From positions 1 through 64,000 of the forward strand of contig JAGHJS010000082.1 of NCBI GenBank assembly GCA_017886545.1: a DNA stretch of 64,000 nt, written 5' to 3'. Below are positions 15,047-24,176 of the stretch, one piece after another. The notes beneath the pieces are model-generated. The model worked only from the letters and a program-made list of their open reading frames with translations, was not told where the DNA came from and did no database searches. The stretch's first letter is position 1; each line of letters opens with the position of its first letter. Made by a program: the position numbers and the translations under genes. The stretch comes from Clostridia bacterium (lineage in GTDB: Bacteria > Bacillota > Clostridia > Christensenellales > Borkfalkiaceae).

Positions 15047-16851
15047 CAAAGTTCTTCCTCGAAATATTTTTTTATGACCCCGGCAAGGCTGTCCCCTATC
15101 CCGTTTACGGAGGCGATCTCACTCTTTTCCGCGCGCATCAGCCTGTCGATCGTACCGAACCGCTCCAACAGCGCCTTCCTTTTTATCTTACCCACGCCCG
15201 GGATCTCCGTCAGTACGGAAGTAAGCGAACGTTTACTGTGTATATTGCGGAAATACGTGATCGCAAAGCGGTGCGCCTCGTCACGCAGACGCTGCAGCAT
15301 GCGCAGGCAATAGTCGCGCTTATCCAAAAGCACGCTGTCTTTCGCATGCAAGGTGAATATTTCTTCCTCTCTTTTCGCCAGAGAAATAAGATCGATGTCC
15401 GTAACGCCCGCTTTGCGGAACACTTCATCCACCGCAGAAAGCTGCCCTTTGCCGCCATCGATAACGACGAGATCGGGCTTTTCAAAGCGCTCTTCCTCTT
15501 CCGTTCCCAACTTTGCAAGACGGCGTGTGAGCACCTCCTGCAAGCTGGCAAAGTCATCCGCCCCCTCCACAGTACGGATACGGAAACGGCGATAACTGTT
15601 TCTGTCCGGTTCTCCGTCGATAAAAACGACCATAGACCCGACTTTATCCACGCCGCTGATATTGGAAATATCGTAACACTCCATGCGCCGCGGATAACGC
15701 GCAAGCCCCAAAACGTCCTGCAGCCTTTTGCATGCGTTGACCGTCATATCCTCGCGGTGCCGTATCTTATCGATGACCTTATCGAGATATTCGGCAGCGT
15801 TCTTTTCCGCCATCTCCAACAGCTGTCGGCGCACGCCCTGTTTCGGCGCAAGCACGGTGACGGTTTTGCCGTACTGTTCGCGGAAAAAGCCCTCGATCAG
15901 TTCAGCCTCGCAGAATTCCTGCACGACGATCTCGTCGGGGACCTGCTGTTTCGCGTAATATTGCGCCAAAAAGGAAGCGACCGCTTCGCCGTCCTGCGAG
16001 GCATTTTCCACCGCATAGGTGCGCGCACCCTGCATGATACCGCCGCGGATGATGAGGATACCGACCGCCGCATACAGCTTGTTGCTTGTGTACGCCACAA
16101 CGTCCGTATCGAGGTCGCGTTTGAGCGACGTGATCCTGCGCAGCGCGATTTTGGAAAGCATTTCCAACTTATTGCGGCAGTCAAGCGCCAGCTCAAACTC
16201 TTCGTTCTCGGCGTAGCGGCTCATCTTATCGCGCAGCCGCTCCTCCACGTCCCCCTCATCGCCGCTCAGAAAACGCATTGCCGCCTGCACGCGTTTCCCA
16301 TACTCTTCTTCAGAAATGAGATGCGCGCAAGGCGCGGCACAGCGGTGTATGTGATAATTCAGACAAGGTTTTTTCGGCTTTTCGCCGATCGCCGTCGAAC
16401 AGATACGCACACCGAACGCCATGTTGACGATCTCCAGCACATCTTTCACGCGTACGCCGCCCATATACGGACCGAAATATTTGCTCCCCTTTTGCAGCTT
16501 ACGCGAAAGCGAAAAGGCGGGATACTTTTCCGAAACAGTGACTTTGACGTAGGGATAGGTCTTATCGTCTTTAAGAAGGATGTTGTATTTCGGCTTGTAT
16601 TTTTTTATGAGGTTATTTTCGAGCGCGAGCGCGTCGATCTCGGACTTGGTAATGATATAGTAAAAGTCCGCGATGCACGCGACCATTGCGGCGACCTTCT
16701 CCGTCTTGACGGAGGAATGGAAGTACTGCCTCACGCGGTTTTTGAGCACGCGCGCCTTGCCGACATAGATCACATTGCCGTCTTTGTCCAGCATGACGTA
16801 TACGCCCGGATTCTCCGGCAAAAGTTTTAACTTTTCTCTGATCTCGTTCAT
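15046..16851 (-). CDS. uvrC: Excinuclease ABC subunit C
   Basis: A 601-residue nuclease that makes both incisions in nucleotide excision repair with UvrA and UvrB. Domains in order: GIY-YIG (PGVYVM ... VIYVGKA, residues 15-90), a UVR/UvrB-binding helix pair (about 200-235), an RNase H-like endonuclease domain (MECYDISN ... VIDGGKGQLSA) and C-terminal helix-hairpin-helix repeats (IPGVGKIKRKALL, VNGIGDSLA). The ATG at 16851 is chosen over an upstream in-frame start because the protein then begins at the family's normal position and the promoter at 16883-16911 stays upstream. It starts the operon uvrC, HAD phosphatase, hprK. Confidence 0.96.
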   Translation of the reverse strand: MNEIREKLKLLPENPGVYVMLDKDGNVIYVGKARVLKNRVRQYFHSSVKTEKVAAMVACIADFYYIITKSEIDALALENNLIKKYKPKYNILLKDDKTYPYVKVTVSEKYPAFSLSRKLQKGSKYFGPYMGGVRVKDVLEIVNMAFGVRICSTAIGEKPKKPCLNYHIHRCAAPCAHLISEEEYGKRVQAAMRFLSGDEGDVEERLRDKMSRYAENEEFELALDCRNKLEMLSKIALRRITSLKRDLDTDVVAYTSNKLYAAVGILIIRGGIMQGARTYAVENASQDGEAVASFLAQYYAKQQVPDEIVVQEFCEAELIEGFFREQYGKTVTVLAPKQGVRRQLLEMAEKNAAEYLDKVIDKIRHREDMTVNACKRLQDVLGLARYPRRMECYDISNISGVDKVGSMVVFIDGEPDRNSYRRFRIRTVEGADDFASLQEVLTRRLAKLGTEEEERFEKPDLVVIDGGKGQLSAVDEVFRKAGVTDIDLISLAKREEEIFTLHAKDSVLLDKRDYCLRMLQRLRDEAHRFAITYFRNIHSKRSLTSVLTEIPGVGKIKRKALLERFGTIDRLMRAEKSEIASVNGIGDSLAGVIKKYFEEEL

Positions 16852-16882
16852 ATACTGTATCGTAAACGGCTCCGCTCTTAAT

Positions 16883-16911
16883 ATTATACAATACGGCGGC
16901 CGAATTTGCAA
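16883..16911 (-). promoter_or_regulatory. Sigma-A promoter of uvrC operon
   Basis: TTGCAA (16906-16911), 17-nt spacer, TATAAT (16883-16888), about 32 nt upstream of the uvrC ATG. Confidence 0.8.
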
Positions 16912-16945
16912 TAAAAAAGAGCAACTTCTTTTCGTTGCCCTTTTT
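16912..16945 (-). terminator. Intrinsic terminator after the ArsR-type gene
   Basis: GGCAAC / GTTGCTC stem followed by six T on the minus strand; it abuts the uvrC promoter. Confidence 0.8.
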
Positions 16946-16973
16946 CGCCGCGGAACATATAGCGCGCGTTCCC

Positions 16974-17315
16974 TCAATACCCGAGGAATTCTACGCCTTT
17001 CAGCAATACATCGTTCACGATCTCGTTTTTAAGGCTGTAAAAGATGACCTTCCCGAGACGATTGCAGGTGACGATGCCCAGATTTTTCAGATAGCGCAGC
17101 TGATGCGAAACAGTGGTCTGGTTGATGTCCAGCACTCTTGAAATATCGGTGACGCACAGCTCCGTGATCGCCAAAGCGGACAGGATACGGACCCTCGTAC
17201 TGTCCGCAAAGACGGAGAAAAAGCAGACCAATCCGTCCAGGACTTCTCCGCATGGAACATAATTTTCCACGAGAGACTGTGTTCTTTTGTCCAGCAAAAG
17301 CGTATCGGTGACCAT
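16974..17315 (-). CDS. ArsR/SmtB-family transcriptional regulator
   Basis: A 113-residue winged-helix repressor. The recognition helix region reads TDISRVLDINQTTVSHQLRYL (region 64-84), followed by the wing NRLGKVIFYSL. The alpha-3 metal motif ELCVCD of ArsR/CadC appears as ELCVTD, with only one of the two cysteines; other cysteines lie in YVPCGE, LVCFF and VTCNR. Metal sensing is therefore possible but not shown. The ATG at 17315 is chosen over 17411 because AGGAG precedes it and the promoter at 17355-17383 lies in between. A small cysteine-rich ORF is divergently transcribed from the other side and is a likely target. Confidence 0.88.
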   Translation of the reverse strand: MVTDTLLLDKRTQSLVENYVPCGEVLDGLVCFFSVFADSTRVRILSALAITELCVTDISRVLDINQTTVSHQLRYLKNLGIVTCNRLGKVIFYSLKNEIVNDVLLKGVEFLGY

Positions 17316-17354
17316 TTTCTTTTCCGCTCCTGTGCGAAAATTCTTTATGTCACC

Positions 17355-17383
17355 ATTGTACCCCACATTTGCCGATATGTCAA
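17355..17383 (-). promoter_or_regulatory. Sigma-A promoter of the ArsR-type gene
   Basis: TTGACA (17378-17383), 17-nt spacer, TACAAT (17355-17360). ATATG and CATAT half-sites spaced 10 nt flank the -35 box and are a possible operator for autoregulation. Confidence 0.75.
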
Positions 17384-17455
17384 TCTGCGCATATTGCGAC
17401 GTTTGCCGCAAATGCTGTAGTTTTGCCGAATTTTATCAAATCGGAGGTAGTTCTT

Positions 17456-17626
17456 TTGCAAAGCGATTTTATTCTTTGGCTGGCACTTTTATATCTGCTG
17501 AAACGCTCGAATTGTTTTTCCGCCGCAGAGCTTCTTTGCTTTTTCGGCATGCTCTTCTGCAAAAATTTATCCTGCGGAGAACCATGTGAAAACAGTGCCG
17601 ACCGTGGGACCTGCTGTCAGTGCTGA
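17456..17626 (+). CDS. Small cysteine-rich protein divergent from the ArsR-type gene
   Basis: A 56-residue ORF starting at TTG with a strong GGAGG site at 17443-17447, 8 nt upstream. The N-terminal part (SDFILWLALLYLL) can form a membrane helix. The protein has eight cysteines, five of them in the last 19 residues (CGEPC ... TCCQC), a plausible metal-binding tail. It stops 4 nt before a strong terminator at 17631-17671 and is divergent from the ArsR-type regulator. Ribosome binding site, terminator and regulator pairing argue it is real. No convincing promoter was found on this strand. I do not recognise the family. Confidence 0.5.
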   Translation: MQSDFILWLALLYLLKRSNCFSAAELLCFFGMLFCKNLSCGEPCENSADRGTCCQC

Positions 17627-17630
17627 CGTG

Positions 17631-17671
17631 AAAAAGCGATCGGCTCCGTTACCCTGCCGATCGCTTTTTTG
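17631..17671. terminator. Bidirectional intrinsic terminator
   Basis: AAAAAGCGATCGGC (17631-17644) pairs with GCCGATCGCTTTTTT (17656-17670). It serves rny on the minus strand and the small Cys-rich ORF on the plus strand. Confidence 0.9.
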
Positions 17672-17676
17672 ATTTT

Positions 17677-19281
17677 TTACTTTGCGTATTCCACACTGCG
17701 GAACTCGCGGATCACGTTCACTTTGATCTGCCCGGGATACTCCAGTTCCTGCTCGATCTTTTTGGCAATATCCTTTGCCAGGAACATCGCCTGAGAATCG
17801 TCTATCTGTTCCGGTTTTACGATCACGCGCACTTCTCTGCCTGCCTGAATGGCATAGCTCTTATCCACTCCTTTAAAGGAGGAGGCAATGCCTTCAAGCT
17901 GCTCCAGCCGCTTGACGTAATTTGTACTGGTCTCCCTGCGTGCGCCGGGCCGTGCGCCGGAAATGGCGTCTGCCGCCTGCACAAGGACCGCTTCGACCGT
18001 CTTCGGCTCCACATCCCCGTGATGCGCCATGATCGCATTGACTACGTTCGCATTCTCTTTGTACTTTTTGGCAAGATCCGCACCGATCTGAATGTGCGTA
18101 CCTTCCTGTTCGTGATCGACCGCTTTGCCGATGTCGTGCAAAAGCCCCGCACGCTTGGCTAGGTTCACGTCCAGCCCGAGTTCGGATGCCATCAACCCCG
18201 CAAGCTGTGCGACCTCGATGGAGTGCTTGTACACGTTCTGCCCGTAGCTCGTCCTGTAACGCAGTCTGCCGAGCAGCTTGATGATCTCGGGATGCAGCCC
18301 GAACACACCCACTTCAAAAGCGGCGGCTTCGCCGTTCTCCTTGATCTGTACATCCAGTTCTTTACGGACTTTTTCGACCGTCTCTTCGATCCTTGCAGGA
18401 TGGATGCGGCCGTCGCCGATCAGCTTTTCAAGCGAAATACGCGCCACCTCTCTGCGGACAGGATCGAACCCGGATACGATGACGACCTCCGGCGTGTCAT
18501 CTATAATGAGCTCTACGCCCGTCGCGTTTTCCAACGCACGGATATTTCTCCCTTCGCGCCCGATGATGCGCGCCTTCATGTCGTCGTTGGGCAACGGCAC
18601 GACCGAAACGGTAAGTTCGGACGCCTGATCGCTCGCGCAGCGCTGAATGGCAAGGCTGATGATCTTTTTCGCCTCGGCATCCGCCTCGTCCTTTGCTTCC
18701 TGCTCAATGTTGCGCACCTGCACGGCCGCGTCGTGACGGGCATCTTCGAGAATGTTGTCGATAAGGATCTTTTTCGCTTCTTCCTTCGTGAGCTGTGCTA
18801 CTTTTTCAAGTTCCTGAACCATCAGTTCGTGCTGATGGTTCACTTTTTCCTGCATTTTCTTGATCTCGTTCTCGCGATTGACGAGATTCTTTTGCTGCTG
18901 TTCAAGCTGATCGGAGCGCTTCTGCAAAGCGTCTTCCTTCTTATCGAGGTTGTCTTCCTTCTGAAGGAGCCGCTGTTCGCTCTTCGCTAATTCAGCCTTT
19001 TTCTCCCTCGATTCGCGTTCAAATTCGTTTCTGAGTTTTAGATCCTGTTCCTTTGCCTCTAATATAGCTTCCTTTTTTAATGCTTTACACTCGTTTTCCG
19101 CTTCGTCAAGCATTATCTGAATTCTTTGGCTGACTTCGCCGACTTTCTTTTCCGTGCGTTTTTTATTCAAAAAATAGCCGATCAAGAAAGCGCCTGCGCC
19201 AACAACTACAATAGCGCCGATAAGCACGCCGATAAATACGCCCGTACTTATTAGAAACAGGGAGCTAATGTTCGTGTCCAT
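17677..19281 (-). CDS. rny: Ribonuclease Y
   Basis: A 534-residue membrane-anchored endoribonuclease that starts mRNA decay in Bacillota. Order of parts: N-terminal membrane helix (about residues 7-37), long coiled coil rich in Glu/Lys/Gln (40-190), KH domain with [13 protein letters not shown] (about 225-290) and HD domain with [14 protein letters not shown] (about 370) for metal-dependent catalysis. The ATG has GGGAGGTAA upstream. It has its own promoter (19368-19396) and terminator, so it is monocistronic. Confidence 0.97.
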   Translation of the reverse strand: MDTNISSLFLISTGVFIGVLIGAIVVVGAGAFLIGYFLNKKRTEKKVGEVSQRIQIMLDEAENECKALKKEAILEAKEQDLKLRNEFERESREKKAELAKSEQRLLQKEDNLDKKEDALQKRSDQLEQQQKNLVNRENEIKKMQEKVNHQHELMVQELEKVAQLTKEEAKKILIDNILEDARHDAAVQVRNIEQEAKDEADAEAKKIISLAIQRCASDQASELTVSVVPLPNDDMKARIIGREGRNIRALENATGVELIIDDTPEVVIVSGFDPVRREVARISLEKLIGDGRIHPARIEETVEKVRKELDVQIKENGEAAAFEVGVFGLHPEIIKLLGRLRYRTSYGQNVYKHSIEVAQLAGLMASELGLDVNLAKRAGLLHDIGKAVDHEQEGTHIQIGADLAKKYKENANVVNAIMAHHGDVEPKTVEAVLVQAADAISGARPGARRETSTNYVKRLEQLEGIASSFKGVDKSYAIQAGREVRVIVKPEQIDDSQAMFLAKDIAKKIEQELEYPGQIKVNVIREFRSVEYAK

Positions 19282-19367
19282 AAATTACCTCCCTATACAA
19301 TTTAGAATCCGGCCGCGGGAAAAGGGTAGTTTTTCTGTAAACCGCCTTTTTCATGCATACCTATTTT

Positions 19368-19396
19368 ATTATACATGATTCCGCCACAAAAGTCAA
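19368..19396 (-). promoter_or_regulatory. Sigma-A promoter of rny
   Basis: TTGACT (19391-19396), 17-nt spacer, TATAAT (19368-19373), giving a leader of about 80 nt. Confidence 0.82.
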
Positions 19397-19427
19397 CGTT
19401 CTCATAAAAAATAAAGTTGCCGCGGCA

Positions 19428-19468
19428 TAAAAATATGCAGCCCCTTTTCGTCAGGCTGCATATTGCTC
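19428..19468 (-). terminator. Intrinsic terminator after nadE
   Basis: AATATGCAGCC (minus strand, from 19464) pairs with GGCTGCATATTTTTA. It ends the ftsK-to-nadE operon. Confidence 0.8.
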
Positions 19469-19472
19469 TTTT

Positions 19473-21386
19473 TTATAAACGGCCAAGCTCCTCTTCCCAA
19501 AGGGCAGCCGACGCATCGGACGGCATACGCCAATCACCGCGCGGCGAAAGCGAAACGGAGCCGACTTTCACCCCGTCCGGAACACAGTTCCGTTTGAATT
19601 GCTGCGCAAAAAAGCGTCGGTAAAAATTGGAAAGCCACTTTTTCAGCGTATCCCTGTCGTATTTGCCGGAGAACGCCTTCTCCGCCAAAAAAAGCACCTT
19701 TTCCGGCGCATCTCCGCGCCTTACAAAATGATACAGATAAAAATCGTGCAGTTCGTACGGACCGATGATATCCTCCGTTTTTTGCGCGATACGCCCTTCC
19801 GCATCGGGAGGAAGAAGTTCGGGTGAAATTTCCGTCGCCAGGATATCCTGCAAGATCTTCTCCGTCCTTCCGCCGAGACGGCGCGCCTCTGCCTTCACAA
19901 GATGCCTGACAAGCGTTTTCGGGACCGAACAGTTTACGGCATACATGCTCATATGATCCCCGTTAAACGTGCACCATCCCAATGCCAGTTCGGAAAGATC
20001 GCCCGTACCGATGACCAGCCCGCCCGTTTCATTGGCGACGTCCATAAGGATCATGGTACGATAGCGCGCCTGCGCATTTTCATAGGCGGAATTGAAGTCG
20101 TTCGGATCGTGCCCGATGTCCCTGAAATGTTTTAAGACGGTATCCGAAATGCGGACCGTACGGGACGTGACCCCCGTCGCCTTCATCAGCGCGAGCGAAT
20201 TTCCCTTTGTCCTGCCCGTCGTGCCGAACCCCGGCATCGTATAGGCCAGGATCCCGGAGCGGTCTTTTTGCAGCAGATCAAACGCACGTATCGTGACAAG
20301 CAGCGCCAGCGTGGAATCAAGCCCGCCCGAAATACCGATGACCGCCGTCTTTGCCTTTGTATGCGAAAGACGATTGGCTAGCGCATGCGCCTGCATATTC
20401 AGGATCAGTTCGGCGCGTTCGCTGCGTTCGCTTTCCTCCTCGGGAACAAACGGAAACGGTGAAAAAACGCGCAAGGCGGGCTCCGCATCCCCCATAAACG
20501 GACAAGCCACGGACAAATAATTCGCCGAGTCTTCCGAAAGCACGGTATTCATGCGCTTCCTTTCATGCAGAAGAAACGCCACATCGATCTCCGCGACCGC
20601 TTCTCCGCCCGAAAACGGCGCAGCCTCCGCAAGAAGCAAACCGTTCTCATAAATCAGATTGTTCCCCGCGAACACCAGATCGGAGGAAGATTCCCCCGTC
20701 CCCGCATCGCTGTATACGTAAGCGCAGACATTTTTTCCGGACTGTGCCGCCACGAGCGTTTTCCGATACTCTCTTTTGCCGATCACTTCGTTGCTTGCCG
20801 ACAGATTTGCGATCACAGCGGCGCCTGCGCGCGCATGGCGTACGGAAGGCGCACCGCTTACCCAAAGATCCTCGCAGATCTCGCACGCGACACTGACTTC
20901 CGGATGCACGGCGTCGCAAAAGAGCAGTTCGCGGGAAAAAGGAACGCTGACGCCTTCCGCCAACGTTACAGAACGGATCCCTTCCGGCGCAGACGAAAAA
21001 TGGCGCTGTTCATAGAACTCGGCATAATTGGGGAGATGCGTTTTCGGAACGATCCCTTTGACTTCGCCATCGCAAAGCGCCGCCGCACAATTGAACAATT
21101 TTCCGCCGAAAAGAAGCGGGAGCCCGACAAACACGAGCATCCTTTTCCCGACCGTTGCAGACGCCACGTCAAAAAGTGCTTTCAGGCACCCGTCTGTAAG
21201 CACTTTTTGCAAAAACAGATCGCAGCAGGTATATCCGCTGAGAGACAGCTCAGGAAAGACCAACAGCTCCGTTCCCTTTTCCGCCTGCCGCCCGATGACT
21301 TCGATCATGCGCGCAGCGTTGTAAGCCGGATCGGCGACGCGCAGCTGCGGGCTCACCGCCGCCGTCCGCAAAAAACCGTATTTCAT
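19473..21386 (-). CDS. nadE: Glutamine-dependent NAD+ synthetase
   Basis: A 637-residue two-domain enzyme making NAD+ from deamido-NAD+, ATP and glutamine. The N-terminal carbon-nitrogen hydrolase (glutaminase) domain has the Glu in LVFPELSLSGY, the Lys in PKTHLPNY and the nucleophile Cys in ACEICEDLW. The C-terminal synthetase domain has the PP-loop GISGGLDSTLAL, then the GTGDLSELALGW region. It is the last gene of the operon, 17 nt after recA, and ends at the terminator 19428-19468. Confidence 0.96.
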   Translation of the reverse strand: MKYGFLRTAAVSPQLRVADPAYNAARMIEVIGRQAEKGTELLVFPELSLSGYTCCDLFLQKVLTDGCLKALFDVASATVGKRMLVFVGLPLLFGGKLFNCAAALCDGEVKGIVPKTHLPNYAEFYEQRHFSSAPEGIRSVTLAEGVSVPFSRELLFCDAVHPEVSVACEICEDLWVSGAPSVRHARAGAAVIANLSASNEVIGKREYRKTLVAAQSGKNVCAYVYSDAGTGESSSDLVFAGNNLIYENGLLLAEAAPFSGGEAVAEIDVAFLLHERKRMNTVLSEDSANYLSVACPFMGDAEPALRVFSPFPFVPEEESERSERAELILNMQAHALANRLSHTKAKTAVIGISGGLDSTLALLVTIRAFDLLQKDRSGILAYTMPGFGTTGRTKGNSLALMKATGVTSRTVRISDTVLKHFRDIGHDPNDFNSAYENAQARYRTMILMDVANETGGLVIGTGDLSELALGWCTFNGDHMSMYAVNCSVPKTLVRHLVKAEARRLGGRTEKILQDILATEISPELLPPDAEGRIAQKTEDIIGPYELHDFYLYHFVRRGDAPEKVLFLAEKAFSGKYDRDTLKKWLSNFYRRFFAQQFKRNCVPDGVKVGSVSLSPRGDWRMPSDASAALWEEELGRL

Positions 21387-21403
21387 GCTTTCTTCCCGCC
21401 CGA

Positions 21404-22423
21404 TCAGTCGTTTTCGTCGGACTTCTCTTCTTTCGCGCTCTTATAAGCGGCGCGGATCTTCCCCTCGATCTCGTCTTCGAGTTCGGGGTTATGTTTCAGC
21501 CAGTCGCGCATGCGTTCCCTGCCCTGTGCGACTTTTTCGCCGTTGTACGAGAACCAGGAGCCGCTCTTTTCGATGACGCCGTAGCTGCAACCGAGGTCGA
21601 TGATGCACCCTTCCTGTGAAATGCCCTCGCCGTACAGTATGTCAAACTCTGCCGTTTTGAAGGGAGGCGCAAGTTTGTTTTTGACGATCTTGGCACGCGT
21701 CTTATTGCCCATGATGCCGTCGCTGTCTTTGAGCGCGTCCGCTTTGCGGACGTCGATGCGCACAGATGCATAGAATTTAAGCGCCTTGCCGCCAGGCGTC
21801 GTTTCGGGATTGCCGAACATCACACCGACCTTTTCACGCAGTTGGTTGATGAAAATGACGCACGCATGCGATTTGTTGATGATACCCGTAAGTTTGCGCA
21901 GCGCCTGCGACATCAGGCGCGCCTGCAGCCCCACATGCGCATCGCCCATATCCCCTTCGATCTCTGCCTTCGGCGTGAGCGCAGCAACGGAGTCGACGAC
22001 GATGAGATCGACCGCGCCGCTGCGCACGAGCGCGTCGACGATGTCCAGCGCCTGCTCGCCTGTATCCGGCTGCGAAACATACAGGTTATCGAGGTCTACC
22101 CCGAGTTTTTTTGCATAGACGGGATCGAGCGCATGCTCCGCGTCCACGAACGCCGCTATGCCTCCGCTCTTCTGGATCTGCGCGATCGCATGCAGGGCGA
22201 CCGTCGTCTTGCCTGATGATTCCGGTCCGTAGATCTCAACGATCCTGCCGCGCGGCAGCCCGCCGATGCCGAGTGCGAGGTCGAGCGAAAGGCAGCCCGT
22301 CGGGATGACTTCGATGTCTACATTCCCCGCGGCGTCGCCGAGCTTCATGATCGCGCCCTTGCCGTAATGCTTTTCGATCTGCGCCAGCACCTGATCGAGT
22401 GCCTTCATCTTTTCGTTGTCCAT
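21404..22423 (-). CDS. recA: Recombinase RecA
   Basis: A 339-residue RecA, the strand-exchange filament protein and LexA co-protease. Walker A is GPESSGKTT, Walker B lies in [12 protein letters not shown], and the [19 protein letters not shown] region holds the L2-adjacent and core residues. The acidic C-terminal tail ends in KEEKSDEND. The ATG has AAGGAG 7 nt upstream. It is 53 nt downstream of cinA, the usual neighbour in Bacillota. No LexA-type operator was seen directly upstream. Confidence 0.98.
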   Translation of the reverse strand: MDNEKMKALDQVLAQIEKHYGKGAIMKLGDAAGNVDIEVIPTGCLSLDLALGIGGLPRGRIVEIYGPESSGKTTVALHAIAQIQKSGGIAAFVDAEHALDPVYAKKLGVDLDNLYVSQPDTGEQALDIVDALVRSGAVDLIVVDSVAALTPKAEIEGDMGDAHVGLQARLMSQALRKLTGIINKSHACVIFINQLREKVGVMFGNPETTPGGKALKFYASVRIDVRKADALKDSDGIMGNKTRAKIVKNKLAPPFKTAEFDILYGEGISQEGCIIDLGCSYGVIEKSGSWFSYNGEKVAQGRERMRDWLKHNPELEDEIEGKIRAAYKSAKEEKSDEND

Positions 22424-22476
22424 TCTGTACTCCTTAAGATTGTTTTGCCCCGCCGCATGGCGGGATGAACGGTCCT

Positions 22477-23550
22477 TTATCGGATTTTTTTATACAGCAG
22501 AAAAAGCGTTTGATTGATCGCCCGCTCGGTGACCTCTTCTCTGCTGCCTTCAAAAATGTATTTATAAACGTAGACGGATTCCGCCGTGCCGACGGCGAGA
22601 TAACAAAGCCCGACCGGTTTATTCGTATTGTCGGAGGCGGGTCCTGCAATGCCGGTGGTCGCGACGGATACCGTGCAACAGCCGGAGGCGATAAGCCCTG
22701 CCGCCATCTCATACGCCGTTTCATCCGAAACGGCGCCCTGCGTTCTCAGCGTTTCGCCCCGCACGCCCAGCCTGCGCATTTTCGCCTCGTTCGCATAGGC
22801 AACGACCCCTTCATACAAAATCTCGCTCGCACCGGGTACGTCTACGATGCGCTTCGTTACGCCTCCGCCCGTAAACGACTCCGCTGCGCACAGTTTTTTT
22901 CCGCGCAGCTTCAAAAGCTCAACGACCTGCATATGCAGCGGCGTATCGTCAAGCGCATACAAATACTCTTTCAGCCCTTCCACAAACAGCCGCAGTACGG
23001 CATCCGCCGTATCGGAAGGCGTTTGCGCGTCGTACCCGATCTCAAGCCTGCCGTCGCCGTATTTTTCCGAATAAAAAAACTCAAAAGCGCCTTCTCTGCC
23101 CTGTTTTGCTTCGGCGATCAACGAATCGACACGCTCACGCGGCGCGCCGACAAAACGCAGAACGGAGCACGCCCGCCGCCGTGAATACTTCTTTTCAAAA
23201 TACGGCAGCACTTCCGCCAAAACAGCGCGCCTGCCTTCTTCGCCGTACGGTATCACAAAAAAGCTCTTCTGCCCGGATTCCATGACCTGCATCGGCTCAC
23301 ACTTCAGCAACCCGGCTGCCTGCGCCGTATAAGCCGTGACCCTTTGCGGAGGGACGACCAGAAATACATTTTCAAAAAAATTTTTGCATTCAATGACCGT
23401 CTGCGCGAATTCCCGCTCGTCCGCATCGTCAAGCAAAAATATCTTATCCGCAGTATAACCGCCCGCCGTCAGAGCCGTAACGACGGTGCCGACCGCCGAG
23501 CCGTCATACGAGGCGCTGATGTTCCGGACAGAAATGCAGGCATTTTTCAT
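22477..23550 (-). CDS. cinA: CinA-family protein with a diverged N-terminal domain
   Basis: A 357-residue protein, shorter than the usual 410 or so. The C-terminal CinA domain (about residues 200-357) is intact, with [23 protein letters not shown] and ATTGIAGP, the NMN amidohydrolase (PncC) signature. The N-terminal half sits where the MoCF (molybdopterin-binding-like, ADP-ribose pyrophosphatase) domain should be, but lacks its normal opening and its GGLGPT-DD motif. That activity is probably lost. The start overlaps the pgsA stop by 4 nt, and recA follows, as in many Bacillota. Confidence 0.85.
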   Translation of the reverse strand: MKNACISVRNISASYDGSAVGTVVTALTAGGYTADKIFLLDDADEREFAQTVIECKNFFENVFLVVPPQRVTAYTAQAAGLLKCEPMQVMESGQKSFFVIPYGEEGRRAVLAEVLPYFEKKYSRRRACSVLRFVGAPRERVDSLIAEAKQGREGAFEFFYSEKYGDGRLEIGYDAQTPSDTADAVLRLFVEGLKEYLYALDDTPLHMQVVELLKLRGKKLCAAESFTGGGVTKRIVDVPGASEILYEGVVAYANEAKMRRLGVRGETLRTQGAVSDETAYEMAAGLIASGCCTVSVATTGIAGPASDNTNKPVGLCYLAVGTAESVYVYKYIFEGSREEVTERAINQTLFLLYKKIR

Positions 23551-24176
23551 GACTGACTCTCTTTCCCCGCACCTTTTTCCTGCAAAACAGCACGGTTACG
23601 GACGATATACGAAATGCCAGACCAGATCGTAAGGATCGTAGCGACCGCGAGAGCCGCCAAGCCGATCCCGTTGAGCACGTCACCCGCCGTCGTCGAGCCG
23701 AAAGACACCGCGCCGACGAGCAGGAACAGGATCGCAATATCCTGAAATACCGTTTTGAATTTCCCTATCTTATCGGCAGCAAGCACGAGCCCTGCCGACG
23801 CCGCGACCATGCGGAACCCGCTGACGATAAGCTCGCGGGCAAGGATGACAGCCACACAGCATCCCGCCGCGATCAGCACCCAATCCTGCACCCAAAGGAC
23901 CTGAAAGATCTCCGCCCCGCGCACAAGCATGAGGATAAGAGCCGTGGAAACGAGAACTTTATCCGCTATCGGGTCGAGAAATTTGCCGAGGTTCGTGACC
24001 AGCCCGCGCTTGCGTGCGATATGCCCGTCCAAAAAATCGGTGAAGGAGGCAACGGCAAAAACCGCCGCAGCCGCAATATAGTTATACCCATGCGGGATCA
24101 CATCAAGAAAAAAGACTACGATAAATACAGGAATGAGAAAAATACGCGAAAGGGTTATTCTGTTTGGAAGATTCAT
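23547..24176 (-). CDS. pgsA: CDP-diacylglycerol-glycerol-3-phosphate phosphatidyltransferase
   Basis: A 209-residue membrane enzyme making phosphatidylglycerophosphate, the first committed step to phosphatidylglycerol and cardiolipin. The CDP-alcohol phosphotransferase motif is intact: D-G-x2-A-R-x8-G-x3-D-x3-D, read in DFLDGHIARKRG and LGKFLDPIADK. About five membrane helices are visible. It overlaps rimO upstream and cinA downstream by 4 nt each, so the three are translationally coupled. Confidence 0.95.
   Translation of the reverse strand: MNLPNRITLSRIFLIPVFIVVFFLDVIPHGYNYIAAAAVFAVASFTDFLDGHIARKRGLVTNLGKFLDPIADKVLVSTALILMLVRGAEIFQVLWVQDWVLIAAGCCVAVILARELIVSGFRMVAASAGLVLAADKIGKFKTVFQDIAILFLLVGAVSFGSTTAGDVLNGIGLAALAVATILTIWSGISYIVRNRAVLQEKGAGKESQS

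Noticed and set aside
14968..16830. 620-codon plus-strand ORF
   Set aside because: Antisense shadow of uvrC, which has full domain support on the minus strand.
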